This document shows, in pieces, positions 46,781 to 58,671 of a stretch of 64,000 bases of DNA. Below the pieces are notes generated by a model that had not been told where the DNA came from, did no database searches, and was given only the letters and a program-made list of their open reading frames with translations. The stretch spans positions 48,506,574-48,570,573 of the forward strand of contig NC_065921.1 of the NCBI RefSeq assembly GCF_024586455.1. The letters are read 5' to 3'. Every line of letters begins with the position of its first letter. Position 1 is the stretch's first letter. The DNA comes from Bactrocera neohumeralis. Taxonomy: Eukaryota > Arthropoda > Insecta > Diptera > Tephritidae. Position numbers and translations under genes: made by a program.

Positions 46781-47745
46781 TACGTTTAAATAAAAATAAG
46801 CTGGAACTGAACTAACAGTAAAGGAATTTGGAGTATACAGAAAGACTCGTTACAAAAAACAGAACTGTGTAAAAAGAATTGTACACCAAAATGTTAACCA
46901 TTTATAAAAATAATACCATATACGAGCAATAATAGGTCTCTGGAATAAGACAATTGATAAATTGTGTAAGATGAGTCCGTGCATAAGCTTCTCAAAACGA
47001 TCTCATACGGAATAACAATTCATAGAACCTCATTAAAAATGTAAAAAAAAAACATTTATATTATTCCTAACCTCAAAGAGCAGTCTCATTAGAAACCTAC
47101 TCAGTTTTTTTTTTTAAATAATTACATTTATGACGAATACAAAATGATTTTTATTTGTTTATTTATTATTTAAATAAATTGTTGAAATGACACGTAAAAC
47201 AAAAGGTCTTGTACGATGGCTACGATTGCGGCCGAAATTTTGATCTAAAATAAAATCCCTATCGCGCTATGGAGAGTTTTTGTTTTTAATTTGACAAAAT
47301 GGCGGCGGTTTGAACAAAAAGTATCGAATCTGGCCCTTTTTTCGACAGTTTTTCGTAGAAAAAAACTCCATTCTGAGAAAAACGTGAATGAGGCAGATGT
47401 CCCGCTCCGTTTGATATTTCAATTTTTCCCCACTCGGTTCACTTTCTACAAGAAACGCTATAGCGATCATAATAATTTGAATTTCGCTTTCAAAATTTTA
47501 GAGAATGTTTATTACAGTGTATACCATCCGATAATGCATCGAGTTTCGAGTTTTCACACTGAGACGATCCCTTAAGACAAGTCATAACATAAGTAAATTA
47601 TTCACATTCTAATACCAATATTATACTATACATGTCCTAATAAAGTACTTTATTACTTCGTAATACGTATATATTCTTCCGATCAACATTCGCGTGAGAT
47701 GTAAAATGAACAGTAATTTAAAGTTATAGTTTTTTATTTTCTTTC
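46781..47745. other. Spacer upstream of the transporter gene
   Basis: A stretch at about 47200-47575 is somewhat GC-richer and holds a 94-codon + frame (47291-47575) without recognisable domains. I regard it as an unclassified repeat rather than a gene. A pyrimidine tract plus AG at about 47730-47748 (TTTTTATTTTCTTTCAAG) could be a splice acceptor for a 5' UTR exon of the gene at 47849. Confidence 0.45.
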
Positions 47746-47848
47746 AAGGTAAATTACTGCTGCCCCTGAATTAAATATTCGTACATAAATGTGGTACTAC
47801 CACACTTCTTACTCTTTCAATACAACCAACTAACACGAAACATCAGAT

Positions 47849-50800
47849 ATGGCCAATGAAGCTGGATACGTTAATAGCGCGTATGTACCTACAAATGCAA
47901 CAAATACCGCAACTGCATCCATACCGGGAGAGTATCGTTCGAGTATCGCATTCGAACCGAGCAGAAACGATTACAATGGCCGAATTGATAATATTACACC
48001 CACGTCACAGGTATTTTTAAAGTTGATATAGGTACATATCGTCACCTGAAATGCAAAATAACGTATCATCAAAAAATTCGAAATTGGGTGTCTTATTGAT
48101 TACTCTTCACTACTTCAAATTGCATACATAATATTATATATGTTCAACATTTTCTCTCCGATCAAATATAAACTTGTTTTAACCAATATTAAATTTTTAT
48201 TTCACTCATGTTCCATTTTATTTCGTGTTTCATTCATGCCACTGTAAATTTCCAAAAATGTTGTTACGTTATTTTGCATTTCAGGTGACGATATATTCAT
48301 TTCTTTTAATTAGTTTATTTAAATATATATTTTTACTAACACTCATGATTTCTAAATCGAAAAAATACCTTCTGTAAGCATCTCACCTCTCGTTTATTGT
48401 GGTTTCGTCCAAAAACAAAAGTCGGTACATCACCCCAAGAATGAATAACCCTTTGTATTGTGTAAAACATTGATCTAATATATTTTCAATAAACATACAT
48501 ATTCAATAGAAACCAGAAGAGTTACCCAAACTACCCCATGATGCTGTCGTCGAAGATGCTACCAAACGGCGAGATACTTGGGCCAATGATGTTGAGTTTC
48601 TCATGTCTTGCATTGCCCTCTCTGTGGGTTTGGGAAATGTTTGGCGTTTTCCCTTCACTGCACTCGAAAATGGTGGTGGTGCATTCGTAATTCCCTACAT
48701 CATAGTATTATTTCTGGTAGGTAAACCTGTTTACTACATGGAAATGTTGTTGGGGCAGTTGTCCAGTCGTGGCAGTATCAAGGTATTTGATTTTTCGCCC
48801 ATAATGAGAGGTTAGTCCCAAACGCTTACAAAAATTAATGTGTTCTTTTCCAAAATCGGTGACGATGTTCCCAATTGAAAAATATCTGTCAATTTTAATA
48901 AAAGAAACATATATTGACATTTCTTATATATTTTTAGGCGTCGGTTATGGTCAAGTATTCGCCACAGCTATTGTATCCACATATTATGCCACATTAATGG
49001 CCATAACACTTCGTTATTTGATTGAATCGTGTTACCCGACACTGCCATGGAGTTATTGTCGGGAGGAATGGGGTGACGCTTGCATCAATTCGAAAGTAAA
49101 CAAATCAAATATTTTCACAAATGAGACCACAGTTAAAACTACATCAGCGGAATTTTATTTCACGTAAGCAATCAAAACTTTTGAAGTCTTTTTAAACCAA
49201 ATATTTTAATAATTATTATGATTTATCATCTTGTTCAGCGGAATTTTGGTTATCATCTTAAAGACTGCTTATATTTGCAGTACGGAATATTAGAACAAGA
49301 AATCTATGAGAATCAAAACATTTTTCTATATAAGGAGTTAGCGTGATTGTGGCCCGACTTTTGTCATTTTCAAACTGCATTGTTGATACATGATATTTCA
49401 ATTTTCTTATACATATATTTTCTCAAATTTTATATATTTAGAAAAGTAATTCTTCGTGAAAAAGATTCCATTGATGATGGTATTGGATATCCTAGTTGGT
49501 CCTTGGCACTAACGTTAGCCGTTTCATGGGTGGTGATAACATCTATACTCATAAAAGGCATCAAAAGTTCTGGTAAAGCTTCCTACGTTTTGGCACTTTT
49601 TCCCTACGTGGTGTTGTTTATACTTCTCATAAGATCATTAACACTGCCTGGGGCATTTAATGGTGTACTTTACTTTTTAAAGCCGCAATGGAATAAACTT
49701 CTTAACCCACAGGTGGGCTTATATATTGTAGTCGAAAAAGTCTTTTCGTATTTTGTCAATAGATGTATGTAGTTGTATATCCCCAGTGTTACAAATCACA
49801 TTGTGTTGGAAAAGTAAGATTTTAAGCTTCATTTAGCCAAAAAACATTAAATTCGGGGATACAGCTATTAAAAAATGAGGAAAATAGTGAAGAAATTCGT
49901 TATATTTTGAAATTTGTGTATAAAAAAGGGAGAAATGCCATATGCAAGCCACCAATGAAATTTGTGAAGTTTACGGAGACGATGGTCTCAGTTCGTGTAG
50001 CACAGCAATGGTTCGCTCGCTTCCGTTCTGGAAATTTCGATATGAAAGAAGCACCTCTCTCTGGTCGACTTATCATTGAAAAAATCGATGAAAGGAACTT
50101 AACATTTCTCATCAAACCACATGAATTATCTGTGAAAAATTTAATGGACCAAATTGACATCTGCGATTCTTTGCTGAAATGAAATAAAATTAAACCATTT
50201 ATGAAGCGCCTCGAAAGGTTTGGTGAGTTTGGAAACTAATCATCTACTTTGAGCTGCTCTATTTTACTGTCAACAACTGATGAGATTGAAGCAAGCAGAC
50301 AAAACAAACGGTCAGAACTGATCAACAGAAAGGGCTTCGTCTTCCATCAGAACAACGCAAGATCACACACATCCTTGATGACTCGGCAAAGACTGGGAGA
50401 GCTTGGCAGGGAAGTTTTGAATCATACACCATATAGCCCTGACCAAAACGTACATATTTGGTTCATCAAGAATCGTTTTAAACATAAAAAAATATGTCGA
50501 AGTTTGATTAGAAATACGAAATACTGTTTCGACTACCCAATATTAAAAAACCACTCTCTCACCCGTATTAATAATTGATTATTTTTGTGCTTTGCTCTAA
50601 TAGGTATGGTATGCTGCCATTACACAAGTTTTCTTTTCGCTTGCCATTTGCTTTGGAAATATCATAATGTATGCTTCCTACAACAGATTCCGACACAATA
50701 TAAAAAGGTAAAGAACCGTAAAATTTAACTAAATGCAAACATGTATGTATGTATATGTATTAAAATTTCCTTATCATCCCATAGGGATTGCACGATAGTG

Positions 50801-51882
50801 ACGACTTTAGATACATTCACGTCTCTGTTTTCTGGCATCATAATATTTGGCATTCTAGGCAATTTGGCGCACGAATCAAATACCACTGATATACAAAATG
50901 TTGTTAAAAGCAACACTGGACTCGCGTTCATCTCATATCCAGACGCTATATCGAAGTTTGAATTTCTACCTCAGGTGTGTGAATTACCTTTGTCTTATTT
51001 GAAGTTATGGATTCGAACTGTTATTTATATTCTATGTAAACAACCAGCTATTCTCCGTGCTCTTCTTCTTGATGCTCTTTGTGCTGGGTATTGGAAGCAA
51101 TGTGGGCATGGCTTCATGCGTGATGACTGTTCTAAAGGATAAGTTCACCAACACTAAAAACTGGGTGATTGCAGTAAGCATAGCCATTGTTTGCTATGTA
51201 ATCGGTTTGATCTACGTTACGCCCGGTGGACAATATATACTGAATTTTATGGACTTCTTCGGCGCGTCTTTCATTGCTCTTGTTTTGGCGATTTTCGAAT
51301 TGATTGCTGTTGGTTGGATATACGGTAATTGAAGCCATGTGCTGTAAATAGTCGGTGATATTAACTACTACAACACTGTTCTTTATATTATATATTACAG
51401 GAGTCAAAAACCTTTGCCAAGACGTTTATTTTATGTTGGGTATAAAGACTTCCATTTATTATCGAATATGCTGGGGTGTTGTAACTCCCGTCTTCATGGC
51501 GGCCGTCCTTATTTACACATTGTGGAACTACACTCCCTTACAATATAACGGTTACACGTATCAAACGGGATTATATGGTAATATAGAGTATAAACGAAGA
51601 TAGTTTCAATAAATCGACATCTTTATTTCAGTTTTAGGTTGGTGTATTTCCGGCTTTGGTATAGGCCAACTGCTCATTTGGGGTGTGGGCGCTGTTTGGA
51701 ATTGCTCCGATGGTACTATATGTGAACGAATAAAGAAAAGCTTTAAACCCCAAAAAAACTGGGGACCACTAGATCCCGCTACTTTGAAGGAATATCAACT
51801 TTTCAAAACCGAAGAGCGCACAAATGAAATGTTTAAAAAAACGGGACTTTGTCATAAAATATACGACAACATATTTGGTTAG
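47849..51882 (+). CDS. SLC6/NSS Na+-coupled transporter, amino acid type (9 exons)
   Basis: This is a plasma-membrane symporter with 12 membrane segments, driven by Na+ (and usually Cl-). Exons: 47849-48010, 48510-48810, 48938-49163, 49442-49712, 50604-50707, 50785-50974, 51048-51324, 51401-51577 and 51632-51882. All introns are GT-AG and the frame is continuous for 652 codons to TAG. GNVWRFP of TM1 is at residues 96-102 and SLFSGIIIFGILGN of TM6 at 368-381. The TM8 stretch GIGSNVGMASC starts at 432. Loop 2 has paired Cys (195, 203) and two N-glycosylation sequons (209, 216). The hydrophilic N-terminus has about 85 residues. It most resembles insect nutrient amino acid transporters (NAAT group); monoamine or GABA types are less likely because the WRFPF/YENGGG context and tail differ. 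Intron 1 holds a MITE and intron 4 a mariner. The start is the first ATG of the exon, 100 bp after a possible acceptor. Confidence 0.9.
48039..48291. mobile_element. TA-flanked MITE, copy 2, in intron 1 of the transporter
   Basis: It has the same 28-bp ends as 42455-42711 (TCGTCACCTGAAATGCAAAA outward) and about 90% or more identity by eye over 253 bp, with TA on both sides. It lies 28 bp after the exon 1 donor, so it inserted in the intron without touching splice sites. Confidence 0.88.
49795..50590 (+). mobile_element. Mariner remnant in intron 4 of the transporter
   Basis: The + strand frames carry SVRVAQQWFARFRSGNFD and SGRLIIEKIDE (DNA-binding part, 49907-50182). A DICDSLLK segment follows, and after a large deletion come SELINRKGFVFHQNNARSHT and THTPYSPDQN-like sequence (50249-50440). 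The second catalytic Asp is Asn (HQNNA), and the region with the first one is deleted. It is the same sense as the host gene. The next exon begins at 50604, so the insertion ends just before the acceptor region. Outer limits are approximate. Confidence 0.8.
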
Positions 51883-52254
51883 AAGTTATGGGCACAATAT
51901 ATTTGTACATATGTGTGTATTTATAGATTTATGCTTGTATATATAGATATTTATTATTGTACGAACCTTACTATTTATGCATTTTTTATATTTTGAACTA
52001 AAAATTTAGACATTTCATTTAAACTCGGTTTTATTCCTGGGGGCACTAGTTACGTTTATATTTATATTTGGGAGGAATTTGACCACAAAACATTACATAT
52101 TTTAGGAACAAATAATAGTGTTATCAATTAAGACGGAAAATCAACATTTGAAATTGGTCTCGCTCACTTTCTGATTAAATGAACATAATTACGAAAGAAA
52201 TTTAACCATACGCGAATACTTATAATTCAAATTGTCTCCATTTGAAACAAATAT

Positions 52255-52274
52255 AATAAAAATAAATCAATAAA
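52255..52274 (+). promoter_or_regulatory. Polyadenylation signals of the transporter gene
   Basis: Three AATAAA hexamers (52255, 52261, 52269) occur about 370-390 bp after the stop codon. They would give a 3' UTR of about 400 bp. No other clustered signal lies between the stop and this point. Confidence 0.5.
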
Positions 52275-52478
52275 AAAACTATTTTACAATAAAAATTAAA
52301 TAACGTTTATAAAACACCCATTACCTTGCAGAGCACTAACGATAGTATTCACAATGATCTTCACACCATACATGTTACATACTTTTCGGCGCTGACTTTA
52401 AATTAGAAACTCATTATTTTATTTCACCCTGAGTTGTGAGATACGCAAGCGACATCTGTTAAATATTAAAATCACTGT

Positions 52479-52558
52479 CAGAGACCGTATATCATATACA
52501 GAGAACGTTTATCATAAACAGAGAACGTTTATAATAGACAGAGAACGTTTATAATAGA
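52479..52558. repeat. 20-bp tandem repeat, four units
   Basis: The unit is CAGAGAACGTTTATAATAGA, the last two copies identical and the first two slightly diverged. AGAAGGTTCACGG follows. Related sequence lies at 22417-22500 and, inverted, at 26560-26650. Confidence 0.85.
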
Positions 52559-52599
52559 GAAGGTTCACGGCGCGAAGAACGTAAAAATATTTTTGGCTA

Positions 52600-53710
52600 A
52601 CTCGGTCGAGATGGAAGAGTTTCACCACTTCCAGCTCTGCAGCAGAAATTTTAACATTTTCGTTATTTGTGTACCAATGTCATACGTAAAGTTCTCTGAT
52701 TTCCAGTTTTTATAATTTGTAATGCATATGAACGACATGGTTACCCTGGTTCTGTTGAATAATTGTGAGAACTTGGCAATCCTATATTTCCCATATGCCA
52801 TGTTTTGTTGGCTTTGTGTATTCCTTCATTTATCTTTATTTCATTCGTGCTATTCAATTGGAGAATTTCATTTTATTTTTTCAATTAGTAAGATTGCTTG
52901 TTACACTTGTGATTTTAAGCATATTTTGTACTAACTCATACCAGTGTACAGAACCGAAACTTGTAGTTATTTAAAAATGTTGAATATTTGTATTTTGAAC
53001 AAATATAAATGATCGTCAATTGAAATCGTGTACGCCTTCAATTAAATTCCAATCGGATATTTTTTAATCAGTAATAGTAATTAAATATAAAATTACACAA
53101 ATAATATTGTCTCTAGAAAATGCCAAAGCAAATTCAGTGAAAAGAGAATCTGCTGAAATAAATATGTAACGAAAACGAAAAAATAGATATTTACTATTAT
53201 TGTGGCTTGCATTCTATTTTTAAACATTAGTGATTATTATCGACTGGCCATAGTTATAAATAAATAGACTACAAAAAATACAAGCCAGTTGCTCTTGGCC
53301 CATCACATTACTGCAAGCCTGTACAGAGACACAGCTAATATAACAAACATGGGCTCACAATAGAGGCGTCATCAAATGCTTTTTATTGACTGATTTCGCA
53401 GCAACAACAAAGTTTGTCTTCGCGATACATGATTGCAAAATCCAGTTTTCCCCATTCTTCCACCAACTTAAAGACTTCCCTCTGTCGCAAAAACAGGCTT
53501 CAGAAAGCAGCTGTTGCCTTTGCTGCCAACATTCTCTTCATTGTTTACATCTGCATGGATACAAATCATATATGTAAACATCTATGTACAATCAGGTAAA
53601 TCCAACGACATAATATGAAACAAAGTATTACTAATGCATTTACTAATTATTTTGAATTAAATTGTGTTTTCTAACTAATGCTAATGAAAGCATAAAAAGC
53701 ATAAACAGCT
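52600..53710. other. AT-rich spacer, no gene seen
   Basis: The overlapping 70-codon frames at 52722-52974 are hydrophobic by base composition only. No start context, splice signals or family resemblance support a gene. Confidence 0.5.
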
Positions 53711-54376
53711 CACACGGGTCGGCTTTAGTATACCATCCCACGATTTCAGGGTTAAAAGTGGTATGGTTGGATAGTGCTGATGCTCCAGATTAAGAATATG
53801 GCACAATTCCGATTTCTTTGGCGCCGCGATTTGAAGGTACCGTTGGAAAGAGGAAGTCCTCCTGATTAAAAAATATATAGGGTTATAGGTACCGCAAACT
53901 CTTAGTTTACGAGATATTCGAACTTAAAGTTCAAAAATTCCCAAAATTCGAGCATTTCAACAAGCTATTTTACTATAACTTAAACTATAAACTTTTAAAT
54001 AAATCCACATTTTACACTTTTAACAGTTTTTTTACCGAAGAAATCTTTATTTTAAAAATTACATTTTACACTCGTAGTGAACATCATGTGTGTGCTAAAA
54101 TTACGACGAAATGGAGCGCTGCCATGTGATAATAAGGAAATTCGCTGAAATGCCTTTTTTCCCAAAAATTCCTCTATCCATTCATATGGATATGTTCTTT
54201 AATTAAATTTAATAAACAAATATGTAATATAATATACTAATATTATATAATAATATTATATAATAATATTTAACCATTTTGTAATGAAAACTCAAACTTT
54301 GTTTGAATATTAGTGCAAGATAACCAAAAAATATAACCACTTTATAACGAAACTCAATATATTTTTTTTATTTTAA

Positions 54377-54510
54377 CGCAGAAAGGAGTACTATGCGAAA
54401 GTACTTCAGTGACCCCGGGTATTCGCTCGACCAGGGTTATTTTTTTAAAGCGCGGCCGAAGGCCGCCAACGCAGAAAGGAGTATTACGCGAAAGTACTTC
54501 AGTCACCCCG
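54377..54510 (-). repeat. Dispersed copy of the 93-bp repeat unit
   Basis: In reverse orientation the segment carries the GTACTTTCGCATAGTACTCC-type hairpin, GCGGCCTTCGGCCGC and the CCTGG-CGAGCGAATACCC block, then a second partial unit. It is clearly the same unit as 32632-33880, 20 kb away. Confidence 0.9.
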
Positions 54511-54770
54511 ATATGATATAAATTTTACAATATTATTATAGATTTTTACTTATTTATTTTTATTAAACATAAATCGCATATTATACATATACTTACATAC
54601 ATATGTATAGTATATATGTATACATATGTATATAAACAAAGAAAAATCGTTAAGAATCCTACAAATTTGGTGTTTGAGATGTGGCAACGCTCGTTTTCCT
54701 CAGAGTTTTTTTTTCGAGTAAAACTCCTTTTTTGATTATTACTCATGATATAGCAAGAAAAAGGATAATA

Positions 54771-55243
54771 GGGGTATTCTCTTGCTCTTGCAAGACCCGG
54801 TGCACGGTGCAAGAATTGCAGATTTACAACGGCACAACAACAAACACACGCAGAAAAATATTTGCAAGGGCTGTGAAATATGTCAGACCAAAACCTATGT
54901 ATATTTGCGTGCAATGTCACGCAAAAATATAATTGCAACCCTGTTGTAGTTGCCATTTTACATAAAGACATATTACGTCGTTAAATTGTTGAGGAAGATA
55001 AGTTTTAAATGGATTTTATTATTTCTATTTAAATTTTAAAGATTTGTTACAGTTTTTTTCTTAAAAATGTATGCAGAAGGTGCGCCAATTCACAATAGCC
55101 ATGCTTAATAGTCATTCACAACAAATTGACCGAATTAGCCATTCATATATCACTAGATTCTGCAATGGGTGCTCTCGTGCTCTTGTATATTTCGGTATAG
55201 TATTTTTGCAATCTGCAATCTTGCAAGAGCAAGAGAATACCCC
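54771..55243. mobile_element. MITE-like element with 25-bp arms, 473 bp
   Basis: GGGGTATTCTCTTGCTCTTG at 54771 pairs with its reverse complement ending at 55243; the match is perfect over about 25 bp and continues with gaps (TTGCAGATT). AT-rich interior, no coding sequence. Confidence 0.7.
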
Positions 55244-55368
55244 TTATAAGTTTGCGGCGGCAATAATTATATATATTCTTAATCTGGAGCATCAGCACTA
55301 TCCAACCATACCACTTTTAACCCTGAAATCGTGGGATGGTATACTAAAGTTTCCCCCGTGTTTCTCCC

Positions 55369-55999
55369 ATTTATAATGAATTTTATAGTTATATTTTAAC
55401 TTTTATATCCACTAACACTTCACTAATTCCTTTCTAACCATGTATTTTATATTAAATAATGCAAAAATAACTTTTATTCAACATTTAACTTTTGTCCAAT
55501 TATTTTTGTTCATACAATAACAAAAGGGTTGCTTTCTAACTAATAATCAGTGCTACCTTACGTTCATATTTTACAGAAGAACCAAAAGAAATAAAGAAAA
55601 CAAATAATACCCCAATGACAGGAAATATATAACACATTAGTTTTCCGCATATAATTCCTTTCTGCAAAATAACCCTGGCCGATCCAACACAGGGATTTAT
55701 GAAGATAATGAGAATTCTGAAAGGTTTTACATTACTCATCACACGATAATGAAATTAGTTATAACGTCATAATCTTCCTTTTTTTATTTTTATTCCATTA
55801 CAACATATGGTAACACTAATTTTTTGCTTGTTTACAACCATTTTCTTATTTTATGAATAAATGGATTTTAACTAAAGTATGATATGGAGTTAAAGTTATT
55901 TTTGCACTATTTATTATAATATAAATTATTAGAAACGAATTAGTGAAGAATTAGTGGATATAAAAGTTAAAAATATAAGTGTAAAATGCATTATAAATT
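55369..55999. mobile_element. Foldback element with arms of about 105 bp
   Basis: The left arm at 55369-55475 (TTTTAACTTTTATATCCACT, then TGCAAAAATAACTTT) matches the reverse complement of about 55885-55999 with scattered differences. The loop includes 55653-55690, where TTCCTTTCTGCAAAATAACC and CTGGCCGA resemble the 93-bp unit without its hairpin core. Confidence 0.65.
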
Positions 56000-56000
56000 T

Positions 56001-57057
56001 TTTTTAAATTTTTTTATTTGGTTTGCCAAAGTTTACGTTTTTACTTATGTTTGATGATAAATCTCTGAGCATGTTGTTTTTGTAGGGGCAGAAAATATTC
56101 CTGAAGTAATTTAGAGGTATTGTTCCTAGTTCGGGTTGTTGTTGTAGCGGTTACCTAGCCCCCGTTAGAGTTATAAGGTTCAGATAAGTTGTCATCAAGG
56201 TCATTTAAGGGTAGGCCCAGAAAATGTGATGTTTCCCCAGGATCGAGCTTCCGGCTTTGTAAGTTGCCAGCGACGTTGCTTTGTATTTGGCGTGTTTTTT
56301 TTTTTATTTCTTGTCTATAATTTCCTCTTAACTTATAGTATATCTCTTAATCTTTTCAATTACATAGCAACTTTTCCTTAAACCGTTATGTTTAGGTATA
56401 AATTTAGGCTTACTTAATGTTTAAGAAAATTGTATAGACGAAAGGGGGTGGGTCAAACAGAACTATACTTAAATTTTAATAAAAATATGATTATTATTAT
56501 ATTTCTATGTAAATATATCCGATCAAAAAATTCCGTATTATTATGTTTAATTAAGTAGTTTGATCTTCTGTAATGAATCATTAGCTGTTATCTGTTGTTT
56601 CATCTGTTAAAAAATCAAATCGAGAAGAAAAATATTTATATGAGAATTTTAATGCAGAAAAATCATTGCTTGCGTTTCACCGCAGGAAATAAGAAAATTC
56701 GAAATCGCTTTGCCGGATTATATGCTTTTGTCATATCACTTTAATAATTCAGGGATATCAGTTGGGGACGTCAGAAATATATTACATATTATATTAAAAA
56801 TATGTGAACTAATTTTAATAAAAACTTAAGTAAGAAATAAAATTATTATATAAATAATCAAAACATTGTAATCTTCACTGGTTTGCTTTAATAGTCAATA
56901 CCTGTATTACTTGATTGCTCTGAGAATGGAATAATGCGCAAGTAATGTTCCACTATTTTATTTTTTTAACTCCCATTAAAAGTTCAACAACCGCTAAGAA
57001 ACTAGTGCGCCGGTGCAGTAACATTATCCCCCGGTATCTGACACAGAATGGAAAATA
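56001..57057. other. AT-rich spacer, no gene seen
   Basis: A slightly GC-richer segment at 56120-56290 (GGTTGTTGTTGTAGCGGTTA and CCCCAGGATCGAGCTTCC) is typical of dispersed fly repeats but not classified. No gene is visible. Confidence 0.45.
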
Positions 57058-57059
57058 TA

Positions 57060-57767
57060 CAAGGTGGGTTCCAAAGTAAACAAGACTTAAAAAAACAGAA
57101 CAAATGGTTTTTTCAAAATAGTGTCCTCCTGCCTCAATACAGCTTTTTGCACTGTCCAAAAGCATGTCGAACGAGTGTTTTAGCTCGTTGGCCGGTATGG
57201 CCGCCAGTATGCCGGTACAAGCCTTTTGAATGGCCTCTACGTCTGCATAACGCTTTCCTTTCATGGCAAATGCATTTTTCCGAAAAGGAAGAAGTCGCAC
57301 TATGGCATATCAGGTGAATACGGGGAGTGGTCATTGGTTAAAATGAGGTTTTTGGTCAAATAATCGTCCTTTGAATGTTGGATTCTGAGCAATTTTTGGT
57401 TGTCAGTCAATTTGTGCATGAATTTCAATGATGATTTCGGCTGATTTTTGATGAATTCACGCACAGTTTCGATGGAATTTCCGGTGATCACGAATTTTGA
57501 TTGGGCCACATGTTGATCGTCATTTATGTCCTCCTTTGAAAACGTTGAAAACTACTCGTGCACTCTGCTACGGGATAGGCAATCATCGCCATAAACTTGC
57601 TTCATCAATTGAAACGTTTCGGTAAAAGTTTTACCAATTTTAAAATGTAATAACTTTACTTCCAATCGTTGAAATCTCACTGGACAATCGATGACAGTCG
57701 ACATATAGATGGTGCCACCAGGGGGATCTAGATTCAAAAAGTCCTGTTTACTTTGGAACTCACCTTG
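57060..57767 (-). mobile_element. Internally deleted mariner, copy 2 (both ends intact)
   Basis: The ends CAAGGTGGGTTCCAAAGTAA (57060) and its complement (to 57767) are flanked by TA (57058-57059, 57768-57769). Length is 708 bp. The minus-strand pieces are KLLHFKIGKTFTETFQLMKQ and YGDDCLSRSRVHE (about 57545-57660), then ITGNSIETVREFIKNQPKSS (about 57420-57490). A jump leads to HSPYSPDM, then KGKRYADVEAIQKACTGIL. The catalytic core is deleted, with nearly the same junction as copy 1 at 18067-18595. Confidence 0.85.
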
Positions 57768-58094
57768 TATGTATCTTTGATAGTGTGAAGCAAAAAATGC
57801 AGGTATATGGAGGAGATGCGGCAATTGTGTTTCAATTTAGTTTATTATGTTTTACCGGTGGTGAAATACTTTCCAAGCACGTATCAATATCGATTCGGTA
57901 GAGCATCATTCGATATGATACCCCAGTTTAAGATAAAAGTAGATTCTCATTGTACAAAAGTTAGCAATATATTGTAGTTTAATTATATTGATAAAACTGT
58001 CGTTCCTATTTTCAGTGCTTCATAGATTTGAAAATTACGATTTGCTACAAGAAATTCTCAATGGATCTCTATGTTTATTCCTACCACCAATTTT

Positions 58095-58190
58095 TATACT
58101 CATGCGACATATTGCTATAGGGTTTAATAATTTTGTTCACCTAAACCTAATCGAGATAGAATTGAGTTATACTACTGTGATCAAATTGAA
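58095..58190 (-). repeat. DINE/Helentron-like end fragment
   Basis: TTTTTATACTCATGCGACAT followed by AATTTTGTTCACCTAAACC matches the hairpin-type end of the copies at 16701 and 42748. It is cut off by the mariner fragment that follows. Confidence 0.45.
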
Positions 58191-58194
58191 AGGT

Positions 58195-58545
58195 GAGTTT
58201 CGTCCATTTTATCTCCTTTAAAGTAATCCCCTCCCGCTGCAATGCACTTATGCCAACGAATTTTCCAGTCATCATAGCACTTGGAAAAATCCACCGTCGT
58301 GATGGCCATCAGAGCCTTCTTCGATTCTGTTTTATATTCTCAATTCAGTGAAAACGGTGTTCTCGGAGGGGTCATGTGAATTTGCTGAATAGCCAGAAGT
58401 TACACGAAGGTATATCTGGCGAATGCGGTGATGGTTGCGGCACGATATTAGTTGAAAATGTGGCGAAATGATAACGAATAACTAATGCAGTATGAGATGG
58501 TGCATTATCGCACTTCTTTGTTTAATAAATTCAGACATAGTAAAA
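58195..58545 (-). mobile_element. Mariner 3' fragment
   Basis: The minus-strand reading gives NAPSHTALVIRYHFA (about 58460-58510), HSPDIPSCNFWLFSKFT (about 58380-58430) and a C-terminal HALQREG-like tail near 58230. It covers the second and third catalytic regions, but stops occur. The 5' half is missing. Confidence 0.65.
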
Positions 58546-58671
58546 GTCGGAGAATTCATCTCTAATACTAATAGTATTTTGACGTGAAATTTAGCATAGA
58601 TGTCACTAACAGTACTACTAACTTACAGAAATAAAAATTTACCGATTCAAAAAAACATGCGAAGTTTAAAT

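Larger units (their letters stand above)
53711..55361. mobile_element. 1.65-kb inverted-repeat element with nested repeats
   Basis: The left arm at 53711-53799 (with TTTAGTATACCATCCCACGA) pairs with the right arm at 55273-55361 over about 88 bp. Inside are a flank block (54290-54360) and 1.4 copies of the 93-bp unit (54377-54510). A separate inverted-repeat element lies at 54771-55243. No transposase is present. It looks like a non-autonomous composite. Confidence 0.75.

Noticed and set aside
47291..47575. 94-codon frame upstream of the transporter
   Set aside because: No domain, no splice support and no recognisable family; more likely an old repeat.
52722..52974. Two overlapping hydrophobic frames of about 70 codons
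   Set aside because: Hydrophobicity follows from T-rich DNA; there is no supporting start context or similarity.
54546..55376. 141-codon minus and 101-codon plus frames
   Set aside because: They span inverted-repeat arms and non-coding repeat sequence with no protein signature.
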